DNA of 64,000 nucleotides, from NCBI RefSeq assembly GCF_003185895.1, contig NZ_QHLY01000005.1, forward strand, positions 248,001 to 312,000. Reading direction: 5' to 3'. Position numbers and translations under genes: made by a program. Numbering within the stretch: position 1 is the stretch's first letter; every line of letters begins with the position of its first letter. This document shows, one piece after another, positions 7,974 through 15,231 of the stretch. The notes beneath the pieces are model-generated. The model did not search any database. It was not told where the DNA came from and was given only the letters and a program-made list of their open reading frames with translations. Origin of the DNA: Cryobacterium arcticum. GTDB lineage: Bacteria > Actinomycetota > Actinomycetes > Actinomycetales > Microbacteriaceae.

Positions 7974-8194
7974 GGTCGTGCCTCCCCGGGCGTCTGCTTG
8001 TCGAGGGGGAAGTTGTTGAACCACTCGAGCAGGTCGGCGTGCCCAACAAGGGGCTTGTTGCCGTAGTAGCGGGCGGTCAGTGTTCCCTTTTTAAGGGCTG
8101 CCGCGATGACGAATTCGGAGAGGCCGGTTGCACGGCATGCGCCTTCGATGCTGTACGAGATGGGGGCCGGGGCTACGGGGCGTAAGTCAATCAT
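7970..8194 (-). CDS. Small helix-turn-helix protein, first of a coupled pair
   Basis: 74 residues. The sequence S-I-E-G-A-C-R-A-T-G-L-S-E-F-V-I-A-A-A-L-K-K-G-T-L then A-R-Y-Y-G-N-K-P-L-V and A-D-L-L-E-W-F fits the excisionase-type winged helix, where the second helix contacts DNA and Y-Y-G-N-K forms the wing. It is divergent from the zinc-ribbon ORF at 8313, with 118 bp between starts. A truncated relative sits at 9840-9929 in the same arrangement. Probably a DNA-binding regulator; the target is unknown. Confidence 0.6.
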   Translation of the reverse strand: MIDLRPVAPAPISYSIEGACRATGLSEFVIAAALKKGTLTARYYGNKPLVGHADLLEWFNNFPLDKQTPGEARP

Positions 8195-8312
8195 CCGGGC
8201 AGCCTACGTCCGACACACTCGGTCGAACGACAAATGTTCCTATTCACGAATTCAGTCCTCACATAGGCAGATCCGAAGCGAATCGTTACCAGGATCGTGT
8301 CAGGATGCGCCC

Positions 8313-8426
8313 ATGGACGACTTGGAATCACCAAATTGCCCCGCCTGCCTGCTCCAACTGGACGCGACAGAACAGGGCGCTTTGGTGGTGTGGAGTTGTT
8401 CGGGGCGCGGGCTGGTGAGGCCTTAA
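8313..8426 (+). CDS. 37-residue zinc-ribbon-like microprotein, copy 1
   Basis: ATG at 8313, six bases after a CAGGAT box, suggesting a leaderless message. It aligns without gaps to the ORF at 8957 (M-D-D-L-E-S-P-N-C-P-A-C against V-E-D-L-D-T-P-N-C-P-D-C). The first CxxC knuckle is intact, but the second reads C-S-G-R where copy 2 has C-P-E-C. Zinc binding may therefore be weakened or use other ligands. It is divergent from the HTH gene ending its start at 8194. Function unknown. Confidence 0.55.
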   Translation: MDDLESPNCPACLLQLDATEQGALVVWSCSGRGLVRP

Positions 8427-8530
8427 TCCCTCGGAGTAGCCGTGCCAGCCGAAGTCGCGCTCGGGACTCAAGCACTTCCGCCGCAGCATGCAAACGGGTA
8501 CATTGACCCGTAATCAGGGGGGCTGAGGCT

Positions 8531-8914
8531 ATGGCCGAATCATTCTTCGAAGAACTCACGACCGTGACGGGAATCCGGGCGTGGAGCCAAGCTCGCGAAC
8601 CGAAACTCCTAACGCGCGAGCAAGAGAATGACCCGCGGGCCTACCTCCTGCTGTCTGTGCGCTGCCAGGTGGACGGTTGCCACGAACTAGGGGAAGCGGT
8701 GTACTACATCGATCCTCGGCTGCCACAGGCTGGCATGATCGGACTCTTTGGAGCGCTGCGATGGGACGCGACGGAGTTGCACGTCACTGCGATCTGCCCG
8801 AAGTGTGTGTTGTACATCACCACACCGCTCCAGAGCATCAGCCGCAACCGACTCGAGAATGTCTTTGCCGAGATGATCGCCGACGGCTCGGAAGAATCCA
8901 CCGTGACAGGATGA
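8531..8914 (+). CDS. Unrecognised 127-residue cysteine-containing cargo protein
   Basis: Starts at ATG 8531 after a G-rich ribosome-binding sequence. It is acidic and soluble, with scattered cysteines (V-R-C-Q-V-D-G-C-H-E and A-I-C-P-K-C) that could form one metal site of C-x4-C ... C-x2-C type. No homologous family is recognised. It lies between two zinc-ribbon microprotein genes in the element's cargo zone. Confidence 0.55.
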   Translation: MAESFFEELTTVTGIRAWSQAREPKLLTREQENDPRAYLLLSVRCQVDGCHELGEAVYYIDPRLPQAGMIGLFGALRWDATELHVTAICPKCVLYITTPLQSISRNRLENVFAEMIADGSEESTVTG

Positions 8915-8956
8915 TTTGTCGGTGGGATCACGCGAGGTCGTGGCACAATGCACACC

Positions 8957-9070
8957 GTGGAAGACCTTGACACCCCAAACTGCCCCGACTGCCTAAGCCG
9001 GATGGAGCCCGTCGAGCGTTGGACTGCGGTCGTCTGGCGATGCCCTGAGTGCGGAATGGTGCGGCTTTAG
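8957..9070 (+). CDS. 37-residue zinc-ribbon microprotein, copy 2 (intact knuckles)
   Basis: Starts at GTG 8957 by alignment with copy 1; an in-frame ATG at 8948 would add three residues. Two perfect knuckles, C-P-D-C and C-P-E-C, are separated by about 17 residues (M-E-P-V-E-R-W-T-A-V-V-W-R), the spacing of a minimal zinc ribbon. CACAAT lies seven bases before the GTG, so translation is probably leaderless. It is the only one of the three copies with all four cysteines. Confidence 0.6.
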   Translation: MEDLDTPNCPDCLSRMEPVERWTAVVWRCPECGMVRL

Positions 9071-9142
9071 GCTGGCGACCCGGAATGGGGGGTTCTCGTC
9101 ATTCCCCGGGTCGATAGCCTTGCCTGCAAAGGGGGCGTTTGT

Positions 9143-9835
9143 ATGGAACTGATACTTGCCGTTTGCTTTTTCTTGGTGGCGCTGTATTTCGTTTACAAGG
9201 GAGTAGTAGGCGCCAGTAAACCGAAAACCGCAGCTCCCCCGCCCATCGCGGTCAGATCGCAGACGTCGGCCGCGCGCTCGGGTACGCAATACGTCGCAAA
9301 GAACTTGGCCCACCTACCGGCCCCCAGCTTGTCGCTCCCCGACTCGAGCATCTATCTTTCAAGTGATCGCTGGGACGAATTGCTTGTGAGTGATGCCGCC
9401 GGCATGCCCACGTTGTACCTACAGTCACACAAGGGTCGGCTCTGGCTCACGGAGCCGACGACCGGACTCTTGGTCAGCGTCGGGAACAAGCACCTCCGAC
9501 GAATGGGGATCTGGTCCGTCAGCGTTCGAGGCCTCGACTACCACAAAGCGGCGGTGCGAGCCGGGGACTTTCGACCAGGTTCGAAGGTTCGGCTGGTGCG
9601 GGAGCCTAACAATGCCTTTGATAAGAACGCGGTAGCTGTGTGCGCCGCGTCGAGCAACGACATCATTGGATACTTCAACAAGGGCATGGCACCCGGGCTA
9701 GCGAAGGTTCTGGACACCGAGGCACCAGTCGAAGCCATCTCAGTTACCGGCGACGGCGTGGGCAAGACTGGTCCGGTCCAGGTTGTTGCCGCATCGCCGG
9801 CGATCCTGCGCCACCTTCTCCGAAAAACGCACTAG
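9143..9835 (+). CDS. Membrane-anchored HIRAN-domain protein
   Basis: 230 residues. Residues 3-22 form one hydrophobic helix (L-I-L-A-V-C-F-F-L-V-A-L-Y-F-V-Y), followed by a basic, Pro/Ala-rich linker (about 25-60) and a mixed region. The C-terminal ~100 residues form a HIRAN domain, with V-R-G-L-D-Y-H, L-V-R-E-P-N-N-A-F-D-K-N-A-V-A-V, I-I-G-Y-F-N-K and G-M-A-P. HIRAN domains bind DNA 3' ends in helicases such as HLTF, and also occur in phage and defence contexts. A free-standing, membrane-tethered HIRAN is unusual. It sits in the cargo zone of the island, so a role in interfering with other phages is possible but unproven. Confidence 0.7.
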   Translation: MELILAVCFFLVALYFVYKGVVGASKPKTAAPPPIAVRSQTSAARSGTQYVAKNLAHLPAPSLSLPDSSIYLSSDRWDELLVSDAAGMPTLYLQSHKGRLWLTEPTTGLLVSVGNKHLRRMGIWSVSVRGLDYHKAAVRAGDFRPGSKVRLVREPNNAFDKNAVAVCAASSNDIIGYFNKGMAPGLAKVLDTEAPVEAISVTGDGVGKTGPVQVVAASPAILRHLLRKTH

Positions 9836-9839
9836 CTGG

Positions 9840-9929
9840 CTAGCGGCGTGGGATGACGCCAACTGCGAGTGCGGCACCATCAAGGTTGTACGCAATGGGT
9901 GCGGAAGCGGTCGGTCGTTGGGCGGTCAT
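9840..9929 (-). pseudogene. Truncated copy of the 8194 helix-turn-helix gene
   Basis: 29 codons beginning M-T-A-Q-R-P-T-A-S-A-P-I-A-Y-N-L-D-G-A align to the start of the 74-residue HTH protein (M-I-D-L-R-P-V-A-P-A-P-I-S-Y-S-I-E-G-A). A stop follows, so the DNA-binding helices are lost. It lies 119 bp from, and divergent to, the third zinc-ribbon copy, mirroring the intact 8194/8313 pair (118 bp). Confidence 0.65.
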
Positions 9930-10048
9930 TCCCGAAGACTGCGACGGCGAAATGCGGCTATGCTCCGAAATCCCTTGCATACGGAAACAGGCCGCAAACG
10001 ATAGATTCCGATCACAATTGATACCCAAGCCATGACACACTCACGCGC

Positions 10049-10161
10049 GTGGAAGACCTAGAAACCCCAAAATGCCCCGCCCGTCGGCTCCAATAGAAGC
10101 GACAGAACGGGGCAAGATGGTGGTGTGGCAGTGTCCCGGGTGCGGGCTTGTAAGGCTTTAG
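10049..10161 (+). pseudogene. Decayed third copy of the zinc-ribbon microprotein
   Basis: Begins GTG-GAA-GAC-CTA like copy 2, then hits an in-frame TAG after 15 codons. Its span is 113 nt against 114 in the two intact copies. Restoring one base after codon 15 re-opens the frame to E-A-T-E-R-G-K-M-V-V-W-Q-C-P-G-C-G-L-V-R-L and the matching stop. The first knuckle has also mutated from CxxC to C-P-A-R. It is therefore a frameshifted relic. Confidence 0.7.
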
Positions 10162-10168
10162 GAAGGTG

Positions 10169-11380
10169 TCAGGCGATGAGCCCGGCGGCTTTTGCAGCCT
10201 TATAGGCATCTGCGACAGCCTTGACCGTTGCCGGATCCAAGGAGATGTTCACAGCTTCTCCTTTGTTGCTTGATATGCCCTCTCCATCAACGTGGGAACC
10301 AAACAAGCGCTCACCCATTAGGTAGCGAAGCCGCTCGCTCTGCTCGACGCTCATACCCTTGCTGAACGAGGGCATCGCGATGACATCCAGAGCTCGATAG
10401 CGAGCCTCCACGGATTGTCTCTGACGTTTGCCAGCTTCTCGGAACGCGTACGCCGACAACGCGACCAGCGTCAAGGAAACGCCTACTCGAAGCGCCGCAC
10501 CTTCAACGTCATGATTCCCGAAGGCGAACTCGGCCGCCAGATAGATGAACGCCAACAGGGCTGAGCCTATGGCGATCTTGTTCCAATTCCCGTACGCCTT
10601 CTTCTCATGTTCTGCGAAGTCCAAGTAGTTTCCGCCAACTGCCCGATCGGCGATCTTCTTTATGAGATCGTTTCCGCTTTCGTGATTCTCCTTGAGACTC
10701 GCCAAGAAGACTGCGGCTTCGTCCTTAAGCGTCGATCTCTGTTGATCAGCCTCGGACCGAACGTCACCCAGCACCTCTTTCAGGTATTTGGTGGCGTTAT
10801 CGGCCTGCAACTGATCGAGTGCTTGAATCTCGGTGAGCGACGCTTCCGCCTCGAGGGCTCGGGCAGCGGACGCCTCGGCGAGAGCGTTCGCCTGCTCTTC
10901 TAGCTTCAACAATCGAGCTTGAGCGGCAGCAATCTGTTCTGCAATCCCTTCAAGAGATTGGTCGGCAACCTGTCTATATGCATCGATTGAAGCGGAAACA
11001 CCGTCGCCCTCAGTCCCTCGGCGACCGCTTGGCCACTTGAAGTCCGTGAGATAGGACAGGATTTGGTCACAGCCTGCATCTATCGCGTTGACAGTCGCCG
11101 GGAGCATCGCTGCAGATTGGTCCCAGCCGGCCAACTGGGTGAGTACACCGTCAGTTTGCGCCGCCAGAGCTTCTGCTTGCGAGATTCGTTGGCTGGGAAA
11201 CAGGTATGGCTCTATCGGCCTGAAACTCTTGACGTACCGAGCGACGGCTACGGCGCGGGCGACTGTGTAGCGGTCTGTTGTCGTGCGACCGATAGCAGCA
11301 AGAGCCGCTGAGACCACATTGGAGCTGCTGGCCCACAGGCGGTGCCCCTTAAAGGCATCGAATTCTTCCTTGGTGGTCAT
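10169..11380 (-). CDS. Coiled-coil protein with two central membrane helices (cargo)
   Basis: 403 residues. Residues ~130-240 are a long Ala/Glu/Leu-rich coiled coil (I-A-A-A-Q-A-R-L-L-K-L-E-E-Q-A and following). Two hydrophobic helices follow at about 270-315 (K-I-A-I-G-S-A-L-L-A-F-I-Y-L-A-A and V-G-V-S-L-T-L-V-A-L-S-A-Y-A-F). The tail is soluble, ending in an A-Y-K-A-A-K-A-A helix. I do not recognise the family. Coiled-coil plus two-TM proteins of this layout are common among phage-exclusion and membrane-depolarising effectors, and this one sits in the cargo zone of the island, but no function can be assigned. Confidence 0.65.
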   Translation of the reverse strand: MTTKEEFDAFKGHRLWASSSNVVSAALAAIGRTTTDRYTVARAVAVARYVKSFRPIEPYLFPSQRISQAEALAAQTDGVLTQLAGWDQSAAMLPATVNAIDAGCDQILSYLTDFKWPSGRRGTEGDGVSASIDAYRQVADQSLEGIAEQIAAAQARLLKLEEQANALAEASAARALEAEASLTEIQALDQLQADNATKYLKEVLGDVRSEADQQRSTLKDEAAVFLASLKENHESGNDLIKKIADRAVGGNYLDFAEHEKKAYGNWNKIAIGSALLAFIYLAAEFAFGNHDVEGAALRVGVSLTLVALSAYAFREAGKRQRQSVEARYRALDVIAMPSFSKGMSVEQSERLRYLMGERLFGSHVDGEGISSNKGEAVNISLDPATVKAVADAYKAAKAAGLIA

Positions 11381-11660
11381 GCGGGGGCGGCGGCGTTGGC
11401 AATGAACATGCGGTCACAGTATCGCAGCGGACACCGGTGCGATCACCAGCCGGTAGGGGGTTGGGGTTATGGGGAACCGCCCTGGGCGACCTCCGGGGCA
11501 GCGACCCTTCTATTCGTGACAAAAAATCGAGGAAACATGGCCAGACTGGGGCAGTTTTTCCCTCAAAAACGAGTGGGGAGAGAAGGGTCACCGCCCCGGA
11601 GACCGCCCGGGGAGAGGGTCGTTGACCCCTGGGGCCAGGGCCCTAGGGGGTCGGTGAGAG
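11381..11660. other. Non-coding gap after the HNH nuclease gene
   Basis: No convincing gene. The part nearest the HNH stop is extremely G/C rich with several short palindromes, including GGGGCCAGGGCCCTAGGGGG. Its position beside HNH and TerS makes it a candidate for a packaging or cleavage site; this is inference only. Confidence 0.4.
11632..11647 (+). repeat. GGGCCAGG-N2-CCTAGG motif, copy 1 (after HNH gene)
   Basis: The same 8 + 6 bases, separated by two variable bases, occur at 12835-12850. The two copies bracket the terminase-small-subunit/HNH module in the same orientation. Confidence 0.55.
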
Positions 11661-12011
11661 CTAACCGCGGGCAGCCCATCCACCTGGCGATGACGCCGCT
11701 GTGTGTTTGTTATGGCATCGAGCGCACAGCCCCCGACCACGCGCCGGATCGTCAGGGTCAGCATGGGAGGCCAGCAGTTCGCGTCGAGTCAGCGGGTAGT
11801 GGTCAGCGACAGTCGATCGAGCAACCGTGCAGAGAACGCAGGTCACGTCACGCGCAAGAACTTGACGTCGGAAGGCGAGGTGGCCCTCGCTCGAGTACAC
11901 CTTGTTTTCGGTGCGCTTGGCCCTTGCTGCTGATCGATGCGCTTGGCACCGTGACTCGCTGCCGTCGTAGAGGGTGGGGCACCCTGGGACGCCGCACACA
12001 CGCGCGCTCAC
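11661..12011 (-). CDS. HNH endonuclease of phage-packaging type
   Basis: 116 residues from a GTG at 12011 that overlaps the stop of the preceding gene; the longer open frame upstream is a shadow. It has an N-terminal zinc pair (V-C-G-V-P-G-C ... R-C-Q-A-H) and a second pair before the active site (C-V-L-C). The catalytic core V-A-D-H-Y-P-L-T-R-R-E-L ... G-L-C-A-R-C-H-N-K-H-T fits the HNH pattern. In HK97-like phages an HNH nuclease next to the terminase stimulates cos or pac cleavage. Here it follows TerS by one gene, and there is no large terminase in the element. Confidence 0.8.
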   Translation of the reverse strand: MSARVCGVPGCPTLYDGSESRCQAHRSAARAKRTENKVYSSEGHLAFRRQVLARDVTCVLCTVARSTVADHYPLTRRELLASHADPDDPARGRGLCARCHNKHTAASSPGGWAARG

Positions 12012-12355
12012 TAGCTCGACACCTTTACGCCCGCTGCGGTCATCTTCTCTTCCATCCTCGCTCCACCGTGGGGCGGGATGCCAGCGTCTCGCATGAGTGG
12101 GTAGTCGAGCAGGGACATCCCATTCGTTCCCTCTCTCACCATGCCCTGTCGTCTTGCCCACGCTGCGGATGCGGCGAAGTGTCGCGATAGGGGACCTGCG
12201 AGAGCGCTCATCTCGGCTGTGCTGGACTCGAGGCCGTTAGTGCTCATCCAGTCGGCAGCACTGGCGGGACGTTCCCAGACGCTGTGGCACAGATCCTTGA
12301 GTTCGGCGGGAGTATCGCCCTCGAGGATGGCTTGGCTGTCGGCGCGCCTACGCAC
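12011..12355 (-). CDS. Unrecognised protein between TerS and HNH
   Basis: 114 residues from a GTG that overlaps the TerS stop by 8 bp, with a ribosome-binding AAGGAG inside the TerS 3' end. The middle (L-A-G-P-L-S-R-H-F-A-A-S-A-A-W-A-R-R-Q-G) is helical. No family is recognised. Coupling on both sides suggests it works with the terminase/HNH module. Confidence 0.6.
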   Translation of the reverse strand: MRRRADSQAILEGDTPAELKDLCHSVWERPASAADWMSTNGLESSTAEMSALAGPLSRHFAASAAWARRQGMVREGTNGMSLLDYPLMRDAGIPPHGGARMEEKMTAAGVKVSS

Positions 12356-12734
12356 GAGCCTTCAACTCCTTGACGGGCGCCCACTTGGCGGTCGCTGCAT
12401 GGCTTGCACGGGCCTGTGTGGGCGAGAGAATGCCGACCACGGACGCGGACGAGTCCAGGTTGAGTAATGGCAGCAGTCGGGCATACGCGGCTTGCTGTTG
12501 GCGTAGCTCAGCGACGGCGGTGTTGAGCACGAGCTGCCCTTGAGATCCGGTGATCATCACGCCGTCAGTCTCGATGGACTTTGCCAGGGCGTCGATAGTG
12601 TCGAGGGTGCGGCAGACCTCGAGGATTAGCGCCGTCTCGTGCTCGTGCGGCTCGAACTCAGCGTGGATGGATATCCAGAGTTGGCGACCCCGATTCTTGA
12701 GCGAACGCGGCGGTGGTGTGGGCGAGGTTGTCAC
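12348..12734 (-). CDS. Phage terminase small subunit (P27-like)
   Basis: 128 residues from the GTG at 12734, preceded at good distance by AAAGGA; an in-frame ATG at 12770 lies in the leader. The sequence follows the actinobacterial TerS pattern: L-K-N-R-G-R-Q-L-W-I-S-I-H-A-E-F, H-E-H-E-T-A-L-I-L-E-V-C-R-T-L-D-T-I-D-A-L, a central variable strand, then N-T-A-V-A-E-L-R-Q-Q-Q-A-A-Y-A-R-L-L-P-L-L-N-L. TerS recognises packaging-site DNA and recruits the large terminase. No large subunit is encoded in the element, as in satellites that redirect a helper phage's packaging motor. Confidence 0.78.
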   Translation of the reverse strand: MTTSPTPPPRSLKNRGRQLWISIHAEFEPHEHETALILEVCRTLDTIDALAKSIETDGVMITGSQGQLVLNTAVAELRQQQAAYARLLPLLNLDSSASVVGILSPTQARASHAATAKWAPVKELKARA

Positions 12735-12834
12735 GTCAGTGTCCTTTGTCAGGGAAAAAACCGGGGCCAAGCAGCCCGGCCGATTAGTTAGCCCTCCCCG
12801 GCGACCAGGGGTGACGGGGGGGGCTTCACCCCCC

Positions 12835-12850
12835 GGGCCAGGTGCCTAGG
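12835..12850 (+). repeat. GGGCCAGG-N2-CCTAGG motif, copy 2 (before TerS gene)
   Basis: Partner of 11632-11647. Directly beside it is a hairpin of a G-run (12816-12823), CTTCA and a C-run, also very G/C rich. Together they make a compact structured zone upstream of TerS. Confidence 0.55.
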
Positions 12851-12930
12851 CGGAAGCGCTGTGCATGTGTGCGGGTGTGCGTGCGCCCGCTGGTCCTGTG
12901 GTCATCGTCTCCTGCAGGGATGCGGGGAGA

Positions 12931-12975
12931 GGTGCGGGCGACCCCTTGTGAGTCTGTAGTGGGGCCGCCCGCACC
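12931..12975. terminator. Strong hairpin between the replication-type operon and the TerS module
   Basis: GGTGCGGGCG (12931-12940) pairs perfectly with CGCCCGCACC (12966-12975), extended inside by CCCC/GGGG. It lies 37 bp after the stop at 13012, so it probably ends or attenuates the upstream minus-strand operon. The rest of 12735-13011 has no gene. Confidence 0.65.
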
Positions 12976-13011
12976 AATCGAAACGACTTGTCGGCAGGCT
13001 TACGCCGGCTG

Positions 13012-14094
13012 TTAGTCCCGGTTCTTGGAGAGCAGGAATGCCTTCATGCCGATGCCGTACGGCTTGACGCCCTCTGCTGCCTCGTGGTTATGGTCGGCAC
13101 CGGTGAGGGTGAAGTACTTGAGTCGAGCGTCTTCCATCGAGGCAACGACGTCGGGCCTGGCCTGGCTCGAGGCGTGATTGGCGAGCCCATAGGCTTCCTC
13201 GAATGCACTCGGGCTCGGGATCCAGGGTGTCGTGGTGGTCGCGATCAAGGCGAGCCTGTATGCGGGCTCGAGTCCCTTGTCGAATGCTGGTGACCGGCGA
13301 GCACTACCCAACCACTCTCGATACGCGATCGTCCGCGGCTCGTTGGCGCTGCTCACCAGGCCGGCCTCAATGCGCCGATCTACCCAGTGCGGGTGGATGT
13401 CCAGCGCGTTGGCAAACAGTGCAGTTGCCTCGAAGCGAGCATCTGTGAAGGTGATCAGCGAACTCTTCTGAGCACGCTGCAGGTCGCGCTGTACCGATCG
13501 GATCTCGTTGTACTCCTCGGCCAAGCTGCCAAGTTCTCGCCACGCGTTGATCGTCGCGGGCCCGGCTTCGATCACTCCGGCAGACGTCGTTGCGTTCCCC
13601 AGCGACGAGGCATGTGACTTGGCAGTGTCAATTACTCGCGCCAGTTCCACCCTCAAGTAATTCAACGCAGCGCCGATGGCCCGTTCACTGAAGAGCTCGT
13701 CTGTTGAGACTTGGTGTCGCACCACTGAATCGATTGCGGCCGCTCGCACGTTCAGTGCAGCGTCGACTTTCTCGGCTTCAAGGATGGGGACGCCGATGTC
13801 GTTCGGGATCTCATCCCCGGCGAGCAGCAGGCGTTCGATCTCGGCTTCGACCGCCGCGACGGCACCCGGACGTTGCAGCGAGGGTCGCACTACTGGGATG
13901 CCGTCATGCACTGCCGTCAGGCCAAGAGTTTCCAGGATCTTGGCTCGCTGGCTGAAGCCGGGGATGAGCCCGAGTGCGGTGTCTTTGATGAGTGAACGTG
14001 CGGTTTCGATTCGATTTGTGTTCCGGGCTGTTGCGGTCATTGCTTGTTCCTCTTTCGGGAGCGGTGGGGTGGGGGTGGACTCGTTGCGGCTCAT
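13012..14094 (-). CDS. Large unrecognised helical protein of the island operon
   Basis: 360 residues from the ATG at 14094, which overlaps the previous stop. An ATG at 14040 with a good AGAGGAAC site is an equally possible start (342 residues). The protein is mostly helical and soluble. Features seen include a Thr/Pro-rich leader, T-A-R-S-L-I-K-D-T-A-L-G-L-I-P-G-F near the start, a central long-helix region, and a basic end (M-K-A-F-L-L-S-K-N-R-D). I recognise no family. As the largest protein of the operon and just before the TerS module, it could be a structural or capsid-modifying factor, but nothing in the sequence proves it. Confidence 0.6.
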   Translation of the reverse strand: MSRNESTPTPPLPKEEQAMTATARNTNRIETARSLIKDTALGLIPGFSQRAKILETLGLTAVHDGIPVVRPSLQRPGAVAAVEAEIERLLLAGDEIPNDIGVPILEAEKVDAALNVRAAAIDSVVRHQVSTDELFSERAIGAALNYLRVELARVIDTAKSHASSLGNATTSAGVIEAGPATINAWRELGSLAEEYNEIRSVQRDLQRAQKSSLITFTDARFEATALFANALDIHPHWVDRRIEAGLVSSANEPRTIAYREWLGSARRSPAFDKGLEPAYRLALIATTTTPWIPSPSAFEEAYGLANHASSQARPDVVASMEDARLKYFTLTGADHNHEAAEGVKPYGIGMKAFLLSKNRD

Positions 14095-14429
14095 GCGTGG
14101 TTCTCCATGCGGGTCGGGTGGGTTGGGGTGTGGTGCCCGGTATCGGTGAGTGCAGCGAGAGCGATCACAACTTTCAACTTGAGGCCGGACGCCTCGACGT
14201 TGACGTTCCAGCCTTCGAGGGTGAGGGCTGCAAGCTCTCGGAGCGCTTGCTTGTTCATGAACTTGCACAGCGCCTTATAGCTGGTCCTGCCATTCGTGGT
14301 CAGCGTTCGGCTGTCTGATGCCCACGTGAGGCGGTTCGAGCCCTCCGGGATGATGCCGATGTCTTGCAGGGTCCGCAGCGGACCAGTGTCGGCGGGCCAA
14401 CCGGGTTGGGTTGATGGTGATTCAGTCAA
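14091..14429 (-). CDS. Unrecognised 112-residue protein of the island operon
   Basis: Starts at an ATG overlapping the preceding stop and itself overlaps the next gene by 4 bp. There is a central basic helix (S-Y-K-A-L-C-K-F-M-N-K-Q-A-L-R-E-L) and a strand-rich end (W-N-V-N-V-E-A-S-G-L-K-L-K-V-V-I). No family is recognised. Confidence 0.6.
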   Translation of the reverse strand: MTESPSTQPGWPADTGPLRTLQDIGIIPEGSNRLTWASDSRTLTTNGRTSYKALCKFMNKQALRELAALTLEGWNVNVEASGLKLKVVIALAALTDTGHHTPTHPTRMENHA

Positions 14430-14641
14430 GGTGTCTCCTTCGTGAAAGGTTGGGCGTCGGGCAATTGCTCGTGAATCTCTATGTACTTAGCCGCACGCAG
14501 TTCGAGTACTACGGCCCTAGCAATCACGGCGAGCAGGTCTTTGTACTTGCGCTCTGCTGCGACCCGGCGTTGAGTCTCGGCGTTGCGCTGTGCCTTCATG
14601 GCGTCCAGGGCGCGTTTGCCCCTGTCTCCCAGGTCGCTCAC
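14426..14641 (-). CDS. Small charged helical protein of the island operon
   Basis: 71 residues, coupled on both sides by ATGA overlaps. It is almost wholly helical and charged (R-A-L-D-A-M-K-A-Q-R-N-A-E-T-Q-R-R-V-A-A-E-R-K-Y-K-D-L), consistent with a short coiled coil. No family is recognised. Confidence 0.55.
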   Translation of the reverse strand: MSDLGDRGKRALDAMKAQRNAETQRRVAAERKYKDLLAVIARAVVLELRAAKYIEIHEQLPDAQPFTKETP

Positions 14642-15231
14642 CCGGGCACCTCGACGCGGGAAGCGTCTCGTATTGCGCGGCGAATCTCTCGGTTCCGGTG
14701 GTCATCGGCCTCAAGGAACTCTTCGAGGTCGCGTTTCAGACGTTCGTGTTCAGCAGCAATTACTTCGGTTGATGCCTCAGCGAGCCACGGCGGCGACCAG
14801 AGCAATGCCTTGCCGTTTGGCCGCATGATCCACTCGTAGTGAGACTTCGATGGGTCATCCTCGTAGGTGAGGTGAACGCGAGCGAGGAAGTCCGTCGGCT
14901 CGAAGTCACACGTGAACACCTGACCATCCGTCTGCCATGCATAGCCGAGAGCGCCTGTCATGGAGTCAGTCCACGACATGCCCTCGCGCCCACTCGGCAC
15001 TGCTCCGCGGTACAGGACTGGAATGCTCTCTGGTGCCCCGAACGTCGCGCCTGTGGTCGTGCTGCCCATGTCGTCGGCAAGGACGTGCAGATGCGCGGTG
15101 AACGGGCCGTGCGACCGGAACAGACTCGCAGCCTCCGAGACTCCGAGACGATCTAGGAGGCTGCCCCCGTCGATCCACGACACCCACGCACCAGCCAGGC
15201 ACATGGCCGACAGCTCCTCCGCTGACCTCAC
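14638..15231 (-). CDS. Unrecognised 197-residue protein of the island operon
   Basis: The open frame runs upstream to 15573, but the GTG at 15231 overlaps the stop of a real small gene (GTGA), so it is taken as the start. Residues ~70-150 are beta-rich with many aromatic residues (W-T-D-S-M-T-G-A-L-G-Y-A-W, H-L-T-Y-E-D-D-P, S-H-Y-E-W-I-M-R). The C-terminus is a charged helix (E-E-F-L-E-A-D-D-H-R-N-R-E-I-R-R-A-I-R). No family is recognised. Confidence 0.6.
   Translation of the reverse strand: MRSAEELSAMCLAGAWVSWIDGGSLLDRLGVSEAASLFRSHGPFTAHLHVLADDMGSTTTGATFGAPESIPVLYRGAVPSGREGMSWTDSMTGALGYAWQTDGQVFTCDFEPTDFLARVHLTYEDDPSKSHYEWIMRPNGKALLWSPPWLAEASTEVIAAEHERLKRDLEEFLEADDHRNREIRRAIRDASRVEVPG

Noticed and set aside
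11342..12190. 282-codon plus-strand frame opposite HNH and TerS
   Set aside because: It is antisense to well-supported coupled genes, and its composition (R/G/P-rich) is typical of a shadow frame.
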